From Cristatella mucedo (lineage: Eukaryota > Bryozoa > Phylactolaemata > Cristatellidae): DNA of 64,000 nucleotides. Under the pieces are notes generated by a model. The model was not told the DNA's origin, searched no databases, and saw nothing but the letters and a program-made list of their open reading frames with translations. Both the position numbers and the translations under genes were made by a program. Position 1 is the stretch's first letter; each line of letters begins with the position of its first letter. Below are positions 50,815 to 60,500 of the stretch, in pieces. The stretch spans positions 9,874,501-9,938,500 of the forward strand of contig WPIO01000005.1 of assembly GCA_009760855.2 (NCBI GenBank), in the 5' to 3' direction.

Positions 50815-50955
50815 AGATTCAACAGCCTCTTTTGTATAGCAACAGAAGAGCCTTTACGGCTATCACCACTGCTTGCAGCAGTAAAGAATTGACCACCGCA
50901 GGATTCGAACCTACGACATCGGGACCGGGGTCGTGAAAAGCAACCGCCTTATAAA
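50815..50955 (-). repeat. SINE-B copy inside the transposase pseudogene
   Basis: Minus strand: TATAAGGCGGTTGCTTTTC, GTCGTAGGTTCGAATCC and the body to GAGGCTGTTGAATC. It interrupts the DPEIIVKSFK-type C-terminal block. Confidence 0.75.
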
Positions 50956-51208
50956 GTCGGAGGTTTCAAAAAGTGGAATTTCAAATGCAATGGACGGAGC
51001 GGAATAGGACGCAGTCTGTGAAGATAATGACGACGACAATGATGAAAATGAAGTTTCCGAAAAATTTCAATCCGTGGAATGAATGAGGAAGAATGAAAGG
51101 GTATCGTCACCATTCCTGATGCAGAGAATAATGACAGTGAGTGATAGTGAGGTGCCTGAAATTTGTGAGCCATCACGTAAATGTGTGCATTGGTCAACAC
51201 TATTGATA

Positions 51209-51348
51209 TGACCGGTTTAATTTTGGCCTAGAGGGGTATAGAGTGGCCTAGGCATAGTATACATCCAGGGTATAAAGTGGCCTAGACATTTTTAACCCTA
51301 AGTATACTCCGGCCTGGGGGTATACTCTAGCCTGTTAAACCGGGTCAC
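51209..51348. repeat. Inverted-repeat block at the right end of the pogo-like element
   Basis: Starts TGACCGGTTTAA and ends TTAAACCGGGTCA, with several CTAGGCCA / GGGGTATA sub-repeats in both orientations. It could be the transposon's long terminal inverted repeat or a separate small MITE. Confidence 0.5.
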
Positions 51349-52941
51349 TGGCTGGTCGGTACCATTGGAGGCCATTTGCATAAGAATGCGCATATTCAGG
51401 TGCATAACATTGTTTGCATAAACCCAACAAACCATTTTGTATAACTTGTAACTGAAAATTAGCTGCGTACCTCTATTTTGGAAATGGCTGCTGGCTAACA
51501 GTTCGTTAGTGCCCTGCCACTGGCTGGGCCGGACCACTCGAAGCCAACTGCTCGAGATTGTGTAAGCGCAATTGCACGACTTAAGGCGATCCAACCAGAG
51601 ACACTGTTGAACGTAAGGAGGATTTAAAACCGTAGTTTCAATTGTGTCATGTAAAATGACAAAATCTGACCTCAGGCTGTATATCGGACTTCTCGATATC
51701 CATTTACGGAGTCTAAACTTCGGTCGTGACCTATGCTACATTATTCACCAAATTGCCCTGGACATCTCAATTAAAATTAGCAAGATCAATCCTGCTGACG
51801 TCATTGGCGTACTCAAACTCCACCATCGTATCAAACATCAAACTCCAACATCGTTACAGTCGTAGTATAACCCTCTAGAGACTGCTGCTTAGCCATGACA
51901 TTTTCGGTTAATGTTGCTAACTTTTGCATTAGACGATGACATAGCTCTACTCCTGCTTGGCTCAAAGCGTAGAGCACACTTCCTCGAGCTCAACTGACTT
52001 ACTATTACGTGATTTCGGCTTTTATGCAGCTTTTATGACCAAATATGATTACATAACAGGCTCCCAGCCCGTTGTTAGTCTGCAGACGCTAATAACAAAG
52101 AAGCCGGTTGAAATAATCCGGCCGATCATGCAGGCCGCCATTTCAACATAATAATGTTTCACGGTCGCAATAGCTTTCGCTATGGTGCAGAGAGGTGCTG
52201 GAGGGGGGCTCTTTCTTGCTGCTCTGTTCACCAATAGTCTTGTAATTTAGAGATCGTTGAGGGTAACTATTGAGATACAGCTGAAAGCGCTCGCTACTCT
52301 CCAGCCAAGCTGTGTGCTGGCTGACGATCTTAACGTCCGTGGTTCTGGAGATAGGGAGAACTCTTTGTCGAAGCTATGGCGATACGAATTGATGTTGTGC
52401 TTTCCGCTAGAAAAGCTCAGATCAGACGCTGTCGACGTCCGTGACTCGGAATGGGAGAGCTCGAGAGAGCAAGCGAAAGCTAGCGGTAATCTCAAGGCAT
52501 ATCTGATGACTTGCCGTACGGACTCCTGAATCACAAATTGGTGCGATAGTTTCTGGATCTTCAATTCTGGATGCTATGACCTGCCACTGTCCGCCGCCGG
52601 CACTCCTGGCTGCCGAGATTACACTTGCAGCGCCGACTTCGAGGCGATATATCAAGTGTGTGTTCTTATTACGGTCACATTAGTGTGGAGAAGTATTCTC
52701 TTCGAATCTTGGTCACGTGAGGACCGATAGGGTAACTGTGCTCTCGTTCGAGGTAGCAGCCGATTGACTGATCTCGGCGCTGGCTGTGAGTTAGAAGATT
52801 AAGTTACAGCACCAAAATGCAGGGGAAATCGACAAATCACTGGACAGTACTTTTCCCCAATTAGGAGACAGCCCGCTTGTTTCTCTAGAGAGACAGTTGG
52901 ATGAAGCTCATCTCGTACCTGCACCGTAGTCTTACCGTAAT

Positions 52942-52981
52942 GCTGGTCTACCGGCCTGTGCACTCAGGCCGGTAGACCAGC
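52942..52981. repeat. Perfect 17-bp inverted repeat (6-nt loop)
   Basis: GCTGGTCTACCGGCCTG and its exact reverse complement, separated by TGCACT. It sits at the 5' edge of the LINE fragment that follows and uses LINE sequence (the TGCTGGTCTACCGGCC block of family 1). Confidence 0.95.
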
Positions 52982-53645
52982 TTACGCAATTACAGCTGGT
53001 GCAAAACAACTTATTACAGCTGGTGCAAAAATCTGCAGCTATAATTAATTGTCTGGGATGAGCGTCGAAATTGCCACATCACACCACTTCTCGCCGACCT
53101 GCACTGGTTTTTAGTCCAGCAACGCCTCGACTTCACGGTTTTGTCACTCACTTTTAGGTCCCTTCATTATTTGGCTCCAGCCTACCTATCAGATCAACTC
53201 GCCCACGAGGCTAAGCATTCTGCCACCCGCTTTTAGGAATCTAACTGTTCACCCTTATATCGTACAAATCTCAAATCCTTTGGAGACCATGCGTTAAGTT
53301 TATATGATCCCAAAGCCAGGAACTCACTCCCGACTTACGTCACGACATCTCCTGACTTGACCACATTTAAAATGGAACTAAAAACGAATCTACTTATGAC
53401 AGAATTTATTGGGTCCCTTGATTCGTCCTTTATGTGCTTATGCGCGCTGACACTGTGCATGCTGACATAAACCACACTTGCATGGTGACCCTGTGCATGT
53501 CATCCCTAACCATGTTATTCTTGTCGTTTATAGACCATGATACCACTAACCATTCGATTGCGCTTCCTTCACAGCAAATTTAAAGTGCCGGAAATAGATT
53601 GAGTTTTCTGATGGCGCTATATCAAATGCATTATTATTACTACTT
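52955..53645 (+). repeat. LINE family 1 3' end
   Basis: TTACAGCTGGTGCAAAA (twice, a short duplication), the ADLHWF..QQRLDFTV region, PKARNSLPTYVTTSP, then the 3' UTR, AAAGTGCCGGAAATAG hairpin region and ATTATTATTAC end. Confidence 0.85.
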
Positions 53646-53649
53646 GTAG

Positions 53650-54493
53650 TTGTTGTAGTACTTATCATGATGCCTATCAGTGATGAAGATGAAGACAGGG
53701 CAGCCACAGCAACAGATGCGAACAAGGGGTCTGAAAACGCTCGGTAAAAATTTAAAATAGATCCTAAAGAGGTGGCGAAACCGAACGCTGAGACCTACCT
53801 TGGCTGCGTTTCCTTTAATAACCTAGCCGAGAACGGTCTTAATTTGAAAAAGGGGACAGTGAACCGTTGGCCCGCTACACCAATGTCATTATGAGCGCCC
53901 CAAAAATATTCACGGTTCAAGAATTAGAATGAGTAGCAACCTGTATGTCATAATCTATCATTAAGGGACATAAAAAGGGCGAAAGGACCAGCACCGTAAC
54001 CAGCGATGCGTTTGTGGCCCTGGGACATCGTCGCAGAAGCTGCTACATGTCGTTTGTAACAATCTCGTAACAGCAATGCTCTAGTTACGATATCTCACGA
54101 TGCATGCGATTCATAATTAGCGTATTTAAGGAAACTCTAGTTCCGGCACCTACATTCGAGCTCAGATAAATACCAGCCAACGCTACTGCTGAATTCCTTA
54201 CAAAGCACCTATCTCGCTAGAAATCCGCGTAACTCCTGAATCGCAGGCATTGTGGTAGCTTTGAAAGGCGTTGCAGAAATTTTTTCTAGATTTAATCCTG
54301 TTTCAGAAAACGTGAAAAGGAATAGCAGTCACCCGTGATTATCTTCGTTGCTTCTAATTCTAAGCACGAAGACCAAGCGGAAAGAGGGCGTGGTTCACTT
54401 CACAAAAAGCCGTCGATTGGGTAGCTGTGTGATGACAACATGGCATCCCCATCGCAGCCTGGTTGACGTGCGCCCGTATTTCAGTGGTCAGCT
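53650..54493. promoter_or_regulatory. 5' flank of EDEM-like gene
   Basis: No repeat recognised. It includes CGTGG (54389), an inverted CCAAT (54416) and TGACGTG (54464). Two short upstream ATG frames (54433 and 54440), each ending within or before exon 1, would act as uORFs if transcription starts farther left. No TATA box was picked out. Confidence 0.4.
54464..54470 (+). promoter_or_regulatory. UPRE-like TGACGTG upstream of EDEM-like ATG
   Basis: TGACGTGC lies 24 bp upstream of the EDEM-like ATG. The core TGACGTG is the XBP1/ATF6 binding core of unfolded-protein-response promoters; the preferred last base (G or A) is C here. An inverted CCAAT (ATTGG, 54416-54420) and a CGTGG (54389-54393) lie just upstream, but 22 bp apart rather than the 9 bp of a true ERSE. 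Vertebrate EDEM genes are known UPR targets, so the site is plausible but unproven. Confidence 0.4.
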
Positions 54494-54597
54494 ATGGAAT
54501 TAAGGCGCCAGGAGCTCATAGCGGGGGCTATACTGCTCCTGGTGTACATTGAGATAGTCTCTTCATCACTGAACCACGATGATCGGATTAAATTGCG
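54494..54597 (+). CDS. EDEM3: EDEM-like exon 1 (signal peptide)
   Basis: This exon has 34 codons plus 2 nt and the donor CG^GTAGGC. It encodes [20 protein letters not shown] followed by [14 protein letters not shown]. That is a basic start, a hydrophobic core [13 protein letters not shown], and a likely cleavage near SSS. The leftover CG joins C from exon 2 to give Arg, so the sequence reads RIKLRDKVVEMF, as expected just before the first GH47 helix. Exon 1 has no long ORF of its own and was found by looking for a phase-matched donor upstream of exon 2. The base at +4 is G. Confidence 0.85.
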
Positions 54598-57500
54598 GTA
54601 GGCCATCCTCGCGATTCCTCAGCAGCCCATTGTCAATGTGCTCCAGATGCTGCTTTTTGTATGGAAATACATTTGTGGTCAGTTGCATTCGCTAAAAACA
54701 TATTTTTGAAAGTGTTTTCTATACCTCCGATTATTCGTTAGTTCTATGGCCGCTGCTGGCCACTAGACACATCGTCCAAAGGTAGTAGCTTGGTTGATTT
54801 AATCATGTCAAGACTCACCTTGGGACTTTGGCTGATTTGTTTTATAGACCTTCTCGCTCTTGTCATGTCAAGAATATCCGGGAATTTTACTGTCTGCGTT
54901 TTACAGACTTTCTTGTAGCTGTTATTTACGTAAGTCGTCCAACTGTGTGCCGACCACGGATTTTCTCGATTTGTAGCGACAAAGTCGTCGAAATGTTCGA
55001 CCATGCCTATTCATCATACATGGTAACCTTTGCTCTGCTCAATCATTTCCACATAGCTTGCGTTTTCGCCCAATCACGCACCTCTTCGATGTTCAGCCTT
55101 TTGCAAGTGCATTTGTCTGTGCCCTTGCAGAATCATGCGTATCCTGCAGACGAACTTATGCCTCTGAGCTGTAAAGGACGTGTACGTGGCGTTACACCGG
55201 GCCGCGGTGACATCGACGATGCATTAGGAAAGTACGTCTCATCGTGCGCGCGTGTGTGTGTATGTGTGCTCGCAAGCAACTGTGAAGCAACGCTGTCGGC
55301 TGACTGAACTGTCAGCCCCGACTAACCTCGCGGCCTGCAGAGCTTCGTAGATCTCCTGGCTACGTATTTCACTTGTTTACCCCTGATCAGTTCTATTCTG
55401 TCGTCTGCATGTAATGCTGTGCATGCTGACTTTCGGGCAATATGTAATTATGCAGTATCTAATATGCTCACCTGCACCAAAAATCAGCTTAGTACTTAAA
55501 AATTCGCAAGCACTTGGCCTCGTGTACCGTCATTCAATAAGCAAAGTCCTTGAAAGCCACAGCGAGCAGCTAACTCCCCGTGGTTCAGCATCTCGAAGCA
55601 TACACCTTCAGGTCGGCGCGCATTGTGCCGGTGGAGTGTATGCGTGTCCCCTTCGCATTTGTAACGCTGGCGTACCAGCGCGCCACCTCGTGCTACAGTA
55701 GTGGCAAGTGAGGCCCGGCGCTGCGCTCGATCTTGGCAAAGAGACGGGGATGTGGTGCTAGCATCACGAAGCCACTCACCCATGCTTATCGTGTCTCGGC
55801 ACCACATTTTGCGAGCACTGCTGAGGTCTACTGAGATTGCTGCCCTCCCTTCGTGAGGCCAGACACTGGCGCCTGTGCTGCTTCGTCTGTTAAGCTTGTG
55901 ATGTCACCGTGTTCGGTGTGACATTAGTATACCTTGGAAACTTATACCCATGCACAAGTGGGAGCACGGTTTTTTTTTACCCTATTTTTATTACTGCTGT
56001 TTGCAGTGACACTCTGTCTATGCCAAGTTGTCTGAAAGCCTGCTGACTAGTTTAGGGTGGATTGCGGTCAGCAAAAACTGCCTTTTGCTATGCTGCTACG
56101 GACATGCTTGATAAACTGAGAAGGCAGGGCGTGGGCAATGCAAGACTTATGTGGACCGTCTATTCCTTTCCCGTGTTTTTCCATCTTTTATGGAGCAGGC
56201 TGCTGCGTACAGGAGCTGCCTGTGTATCTATGGTTAGTAAGTGTGCATGGTTGTGCACAACTGTTCAAGCCTGTACCCGAGTTTGTCGTAACCCTTTCCA
56301 AATTTTTAATTGTCCTATTTCACTTGGCTGCGGCTTTAAAATTTGAACTTGACAGAATAGTTGTATATGCAACATAGCTAGTGGCAATGCACGGAGTTTT
56401 ACTTGCTACTTGACTGATATTTTGTTTTTTAAATTTTGCTTGCATTTTTCAGAAAGTGTTTTTCTGATATTTTGGGAGGACTATTTACAACGTGTTATTT
56501 TTTATTGTTTCTTAGGTGTGGTGTCAGTTAGCCAGACTGATTTGAGGCAGTCTTTGTGTCAGCTGTATGCATGCAGTTGATGTCTGGCTGCCTTGGTGCA
56601 GAGCTGCTTTATTTACGTAAGACTGCTCGTCTGTGGCGCAGTAGTATTGGAACGGTCGCTCACTGTGCATTGCAAGCAGCCAGCGTCAGTGTGTGACACA
56701 GCTCAACTGTCGTTTGAATCAATCAAGGCTTACTGGGGGTACCTTCGAACTCTATCTCAAGAAACTATGAGCAGGGAAACTATAAGCAATGCAGCCATGA
56801 ATTATTGAATTGAAGCACAGCAATAAGCAACTGCAGCTTGATTTGCACATATGTTGCATCCATGTGGTTCTAGCTCTCATCCTAATCATCACCGAAATTG
56901 TCACATGCCTGTTCGTGCTAGAGAGCTTCATCGGGCCACTCCAAGTGTAGTTCGGACCTTTACCTAACTTCTTCATAATACCTTTACGTATTCCGCTGAT
57001 ATCTTTGCTGTGACTGTTCATGAGCTTGCCTCGGACATCTCAAAACAGGACCAGCTTAGCATAAGGGTTGATGTCGCCATCAGTCGACACTTGCCGAGCA
57101 GCCTTCTTTGGCAGGTCATTAAGAATCTTCCTGCAACTACTCTCACCCTGTCAACAGCTCGGCTATCAAACCTTCGACCTGTAAGCGTAAAGTGCTGTTT
57201 AGCACTTGTTGTGGTATTAGCTCACTCACTGTGCCTCAGCCTGTGAAAAGTAGACCGGCGGCCCTTGCTAAGGTTCCGTTCAAACGGGTTACTTATCCTC
57301 GATCAGGCTGTCCAGGAGGAGCTACATGTATTTCTTCTCACCGAGTCATAGATGATGCTCTGCTCTGATGGCAGTGTATCTGAGCCCATCTACCTCATTC
57401 TCATTCTTGCATTCCCCTCGGTCTGACAAGTTGGGTGGCAGGGTTGCAGTTGTTGTTCAATGGTTTGGCAATAAGATCTGCGGTTTTTTGAATGGGACAT

Positions 57501-60500
57501 CATTTGAATCACCCGCAATCAGGTCCTCACAAAAGACTATGCCGCTCACTGTTTCGATCTACCGACCTGCTTCTGATTGTCGAACCTTGTTTGTGAGGGA
57601 GTTTTCGGAGCTCCTCACTATAATATCTGTGTGTGACAGGCCATTATTGATTGGAGAAGAATCCAAATTCACGTTGGCAACCGTTGCAGTAGCCAGGTCT
57701 GCCCATTTCTTAACTCTCTAAGGAACTTCGGTTTGATCCAACACGTTAATCATGCCTCTCACATCGGTAGCCATATCCTAGACCTCGTTATCACTAAGGA
57801 TGTCTGCCCTGCAGACCTTGTTTGCCCGCTGACTTTATCGGTTCATTGCTTCGTCTCAATAACTGTTCCTGTCCCGTTGTACGTGCAGAGTAACGTCGAG
57901 TTTATCCAGCAATGCAACTTAAAAACCATTGAACTAGAGATGTTTTGAAATCTATTTGTGAGACAGGTCTTCTTAATCTGCACCCCGAGTCGACCGACAG
58001 CCTCTGCTAACCTCACTAATGAAGTGAGCATGACATTTAGGAGTGCCCTTAGTGAGCATGCTCCCATACATTATGTCCGTGCACAGAGTCGTGGATATTT
58101 CTTTCAATTTTCAAAAAAACTTCAAAAGATGTGCTGTGTTAAGTGCAGGCTTTAAGAAGTCCGAGCTGGTTTGGTCTAGCGGTTGAGGTGCTCGCCCCGA
58201 CCAAGGTCTGCCTGAGGTCGTGGGCTCGAGCCCCGAGGCATATGTGAAAAGCGCCTGAATAGAGATTAAGTTCTCTTGGGGCGCTATATAAATATATTAT
58301 ATTATTATTCTATTAAGTCTAGGTCTGATGCCGATCTAGTCAATTTCAAAGACTTCCTTCGAGTCTATAAGAAATACTAGCTGATTTAATAGCCTCTTTT
58401 ATTTAGCAACAGAAGAGCCTTGATTGCTATCACCACCGCTTGCAGCAGCAATAAAGGATTGCCCACCGCAGGATTCGAGCCCACGACCTCGGGACCTAGG
58501 CCATGAAGAGCAGCCGTCTTACTTAGTGCGCTGTAGCAGCTCACCAAGTCTACACCAGCTATGCAAGCTTAAAAAAGCCAGGACTTCTTTTCACTGGAAA
58601 ACTGAAGCCCTGCATTTCAGACCAAGACAGATCGATAAGATTTATCACAGCATTTAGTGGGTTCCCGTTATTCGTTCTTTATATGCTTATGCTTGCTGAC
58701 ACTGTACATGCTGCCACTAACCTTACTTGCATTCTGACCCTGTGCACCTCACCATAACCATGTTATTCTCGTCGTTTATTGAGCATTCTTCCACTGACCA
58801 TTCGATCGTGTTTTCTTTGCATAAAATGTGAAGCGCCTAGAGAGAGGTTGAGTTCTCTGAGAGTGCTTTATCAAGTGTATTATAATTATTAAGATGGTAA
58901 ACAATTTGTTGGCTAATTCTGATATATCTTAATCCCCAGACATTAAACGCTAGACCAACATATTTTTGGCCTTGTGTACAGTCGTGCCTCCAGGAGCCCC
59001 TTCCGACTAAAGCAGTTGTTGAATCACAAACTGTGACTTTCCTTAAGAGATTTTCTGAGGTTTCTGCAGGCGATTTGGCTACCTTAATAAGTCTAGGAAA
59101 AACAAGCTCATCTCATTAAGACCGTCTGTGGTCTTTACTGGCAGACAAACTTACCCCAGCTGTAACTAAGATTTTTAAAACTTTCGCCCACTTTCCCTTC
59201 TTACTTTTTCCAAAGATCCTTGAAAAATGTGTCGCTAAGCAGATTGTAGTACAAACTGAAAAACAATGAATTTTATGAAAAATTTTAGTCGAGGTTCAAG
59301 CGGCAGCACTTCACTGGAACTGCTACCCTCCGTGTAACCAATGACATTTTATCTAGCAACGAGGGTGGGAATGAGACTATTCTAGTTGCTTGATTTATTT
59401 GCTGCCTTCGACACTATTGATCACGATATCCTAGTTGAACGATTGAGAAAAACGATCGGTCTGGCAGACGAGGTACTGATGTTACAAATCGTACTTGTCC
59501 AATCGTGTTCAATCCGTGTTGTCAAGAGGTCAGGTCTCATCTACCAGACCAGTCACATGCAGAGTCCCACAATGGAACTCCCTCCCGACCTGCGTCAGAA
59601 CATCCCCTGACCTGACCACATTTAAAAAGAACTTAAAAACACCTATTTAGGACCGCATTTAGTGGGTCCCTGTGATTCGTCCTTCATGTGCTTATGTGTG
59701 CTGACACTGTGCATGCTGCCACTAACCACATTTGCATGCTGACCCTGTGCATGTCACCCCTAACCATATTATTCATTTTGTTTGTTTTTCAAGCATGATT
59801 TTACTTACCATTCAATTGCATTTCACTTTGCAGCAAATGTAAAGCACCTAGAAAGAGATTAAGTTCTCTGAGGGCGCTTTATCAAGTGCATTATTATTAT
59901 TATTAAGGGTCCATCCTCTGTCCTTTGCTGTTCTGGATTTATACTCACCCTCTGGGAAACGGGATTCGGTTCCATAGAATCAGCTGTAGAAATAATAATA
60001 ATAATAATGAATTTGATATAGCGCCCTCAGAGAACTCAGTCTCTCTAGGCACTTTACATTTGCTGCACAGGAAGCACGTTTGAGTGGTTAGTGGTAGCAT
60101 GCTCAGTAAACGACAAGAATAACATGGTTTGTGGTGGTGACATGCACAGGGTCAGCATGCAAGTTTGGTTAGTGGCAGCATGCATAGTTTCAGCACGCAT
60201 AAGCACATAAAGGACGAATCGCAGGGACCTACTAAATGCTGTAATAAAAAGATGCATTCTTAGTTTCTTTTCAAATGTGGACAAGTTAGGAGATATTGTG
60301 ATGCAAGTCGGGAGTAAGTTACAACCTTTAGGAGCATACGAACTAAAGGTATGGTCTCCAAAGGATTTGAGATTTGTACGAGGTATGGGTAAACAGTTGG
60401 ATTCCGAAAAGCTGCCACTTTTATGCTGACGATACTTAGCTGTATTCGTCATTTAAACCGTCTGAATCTTCTTCAGCCACTGATTAATTGAATGCTTGCC

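Larger units (their letters stand above)
49440..51080 (+). pseudogene. Pogo/Tigger-like transposase pseudogene
   Basis: The N-terminal DNA-binding part is at 49440-49797, including TIRRWRVDKGALKKIPGQK and the VEQRENGLAVSTN..QQEAKK-type block. Repeat X interrupts it (49798-50088). The frame resumes with FMKHHGLAMGTRTK and LNFQKFTIQLQKEHNFKIFQ. The first catalytic Asp follows in YNMDEVPVTFNAPSNRTVNV, then KTVSIKTAGSKKSMY. After a stop near 50379 come a PGGVLKK-like segment and the C-terminal TPAGRIKKPSIDQVCDE. A SINE-B copy (50815-50955) lies inside the C-terminus. Such DDE transposases cut and paste their own element. This copy has stops, frameshifts and two insertions and is dead. Confidence 0.8.
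47324..51300 (+). mobile_element. Putative pogo/Tigger-like DNA transposon, about 4 kb
   Basis: A left arm at 47324-47357 (CAGGGTTAAAACGG, then CCTAGGCCACTTTATACCCC) and a right arm at 51268-51300 in inverse orientation share 28 of 31 bases. A pogo-type transposase pseudogene in plus orientation lies between them. CTAGGCCA...TATACCCC sub-repeats occur inside both ends. Flanking TA duplications are not clean, so exact ends are uncertain. LINE fragments (48.1 and 48.6 kb), repeat X and a SINE-B copy lie inside. Confidence 0.55.

Noticed and set aside
54828-55307. One continuous 159-codon ORF across EDEM exons 2 and 3
   Set aside because: Only [14 protein letters not shown] and NHAYPADEL...DALG are family-like. 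The stretches before and between them are introns with good GT..AG borders, and exon 1 with the signal peptide lies farther upstream.
58157-58240. Functional tRNA gene
   Set aside because: The A and B boxes are tRNA-like, but there is no foldable acceptor stem with matching ends, and the unit continues into a LINE-type tail; it is one of many SINE copies.
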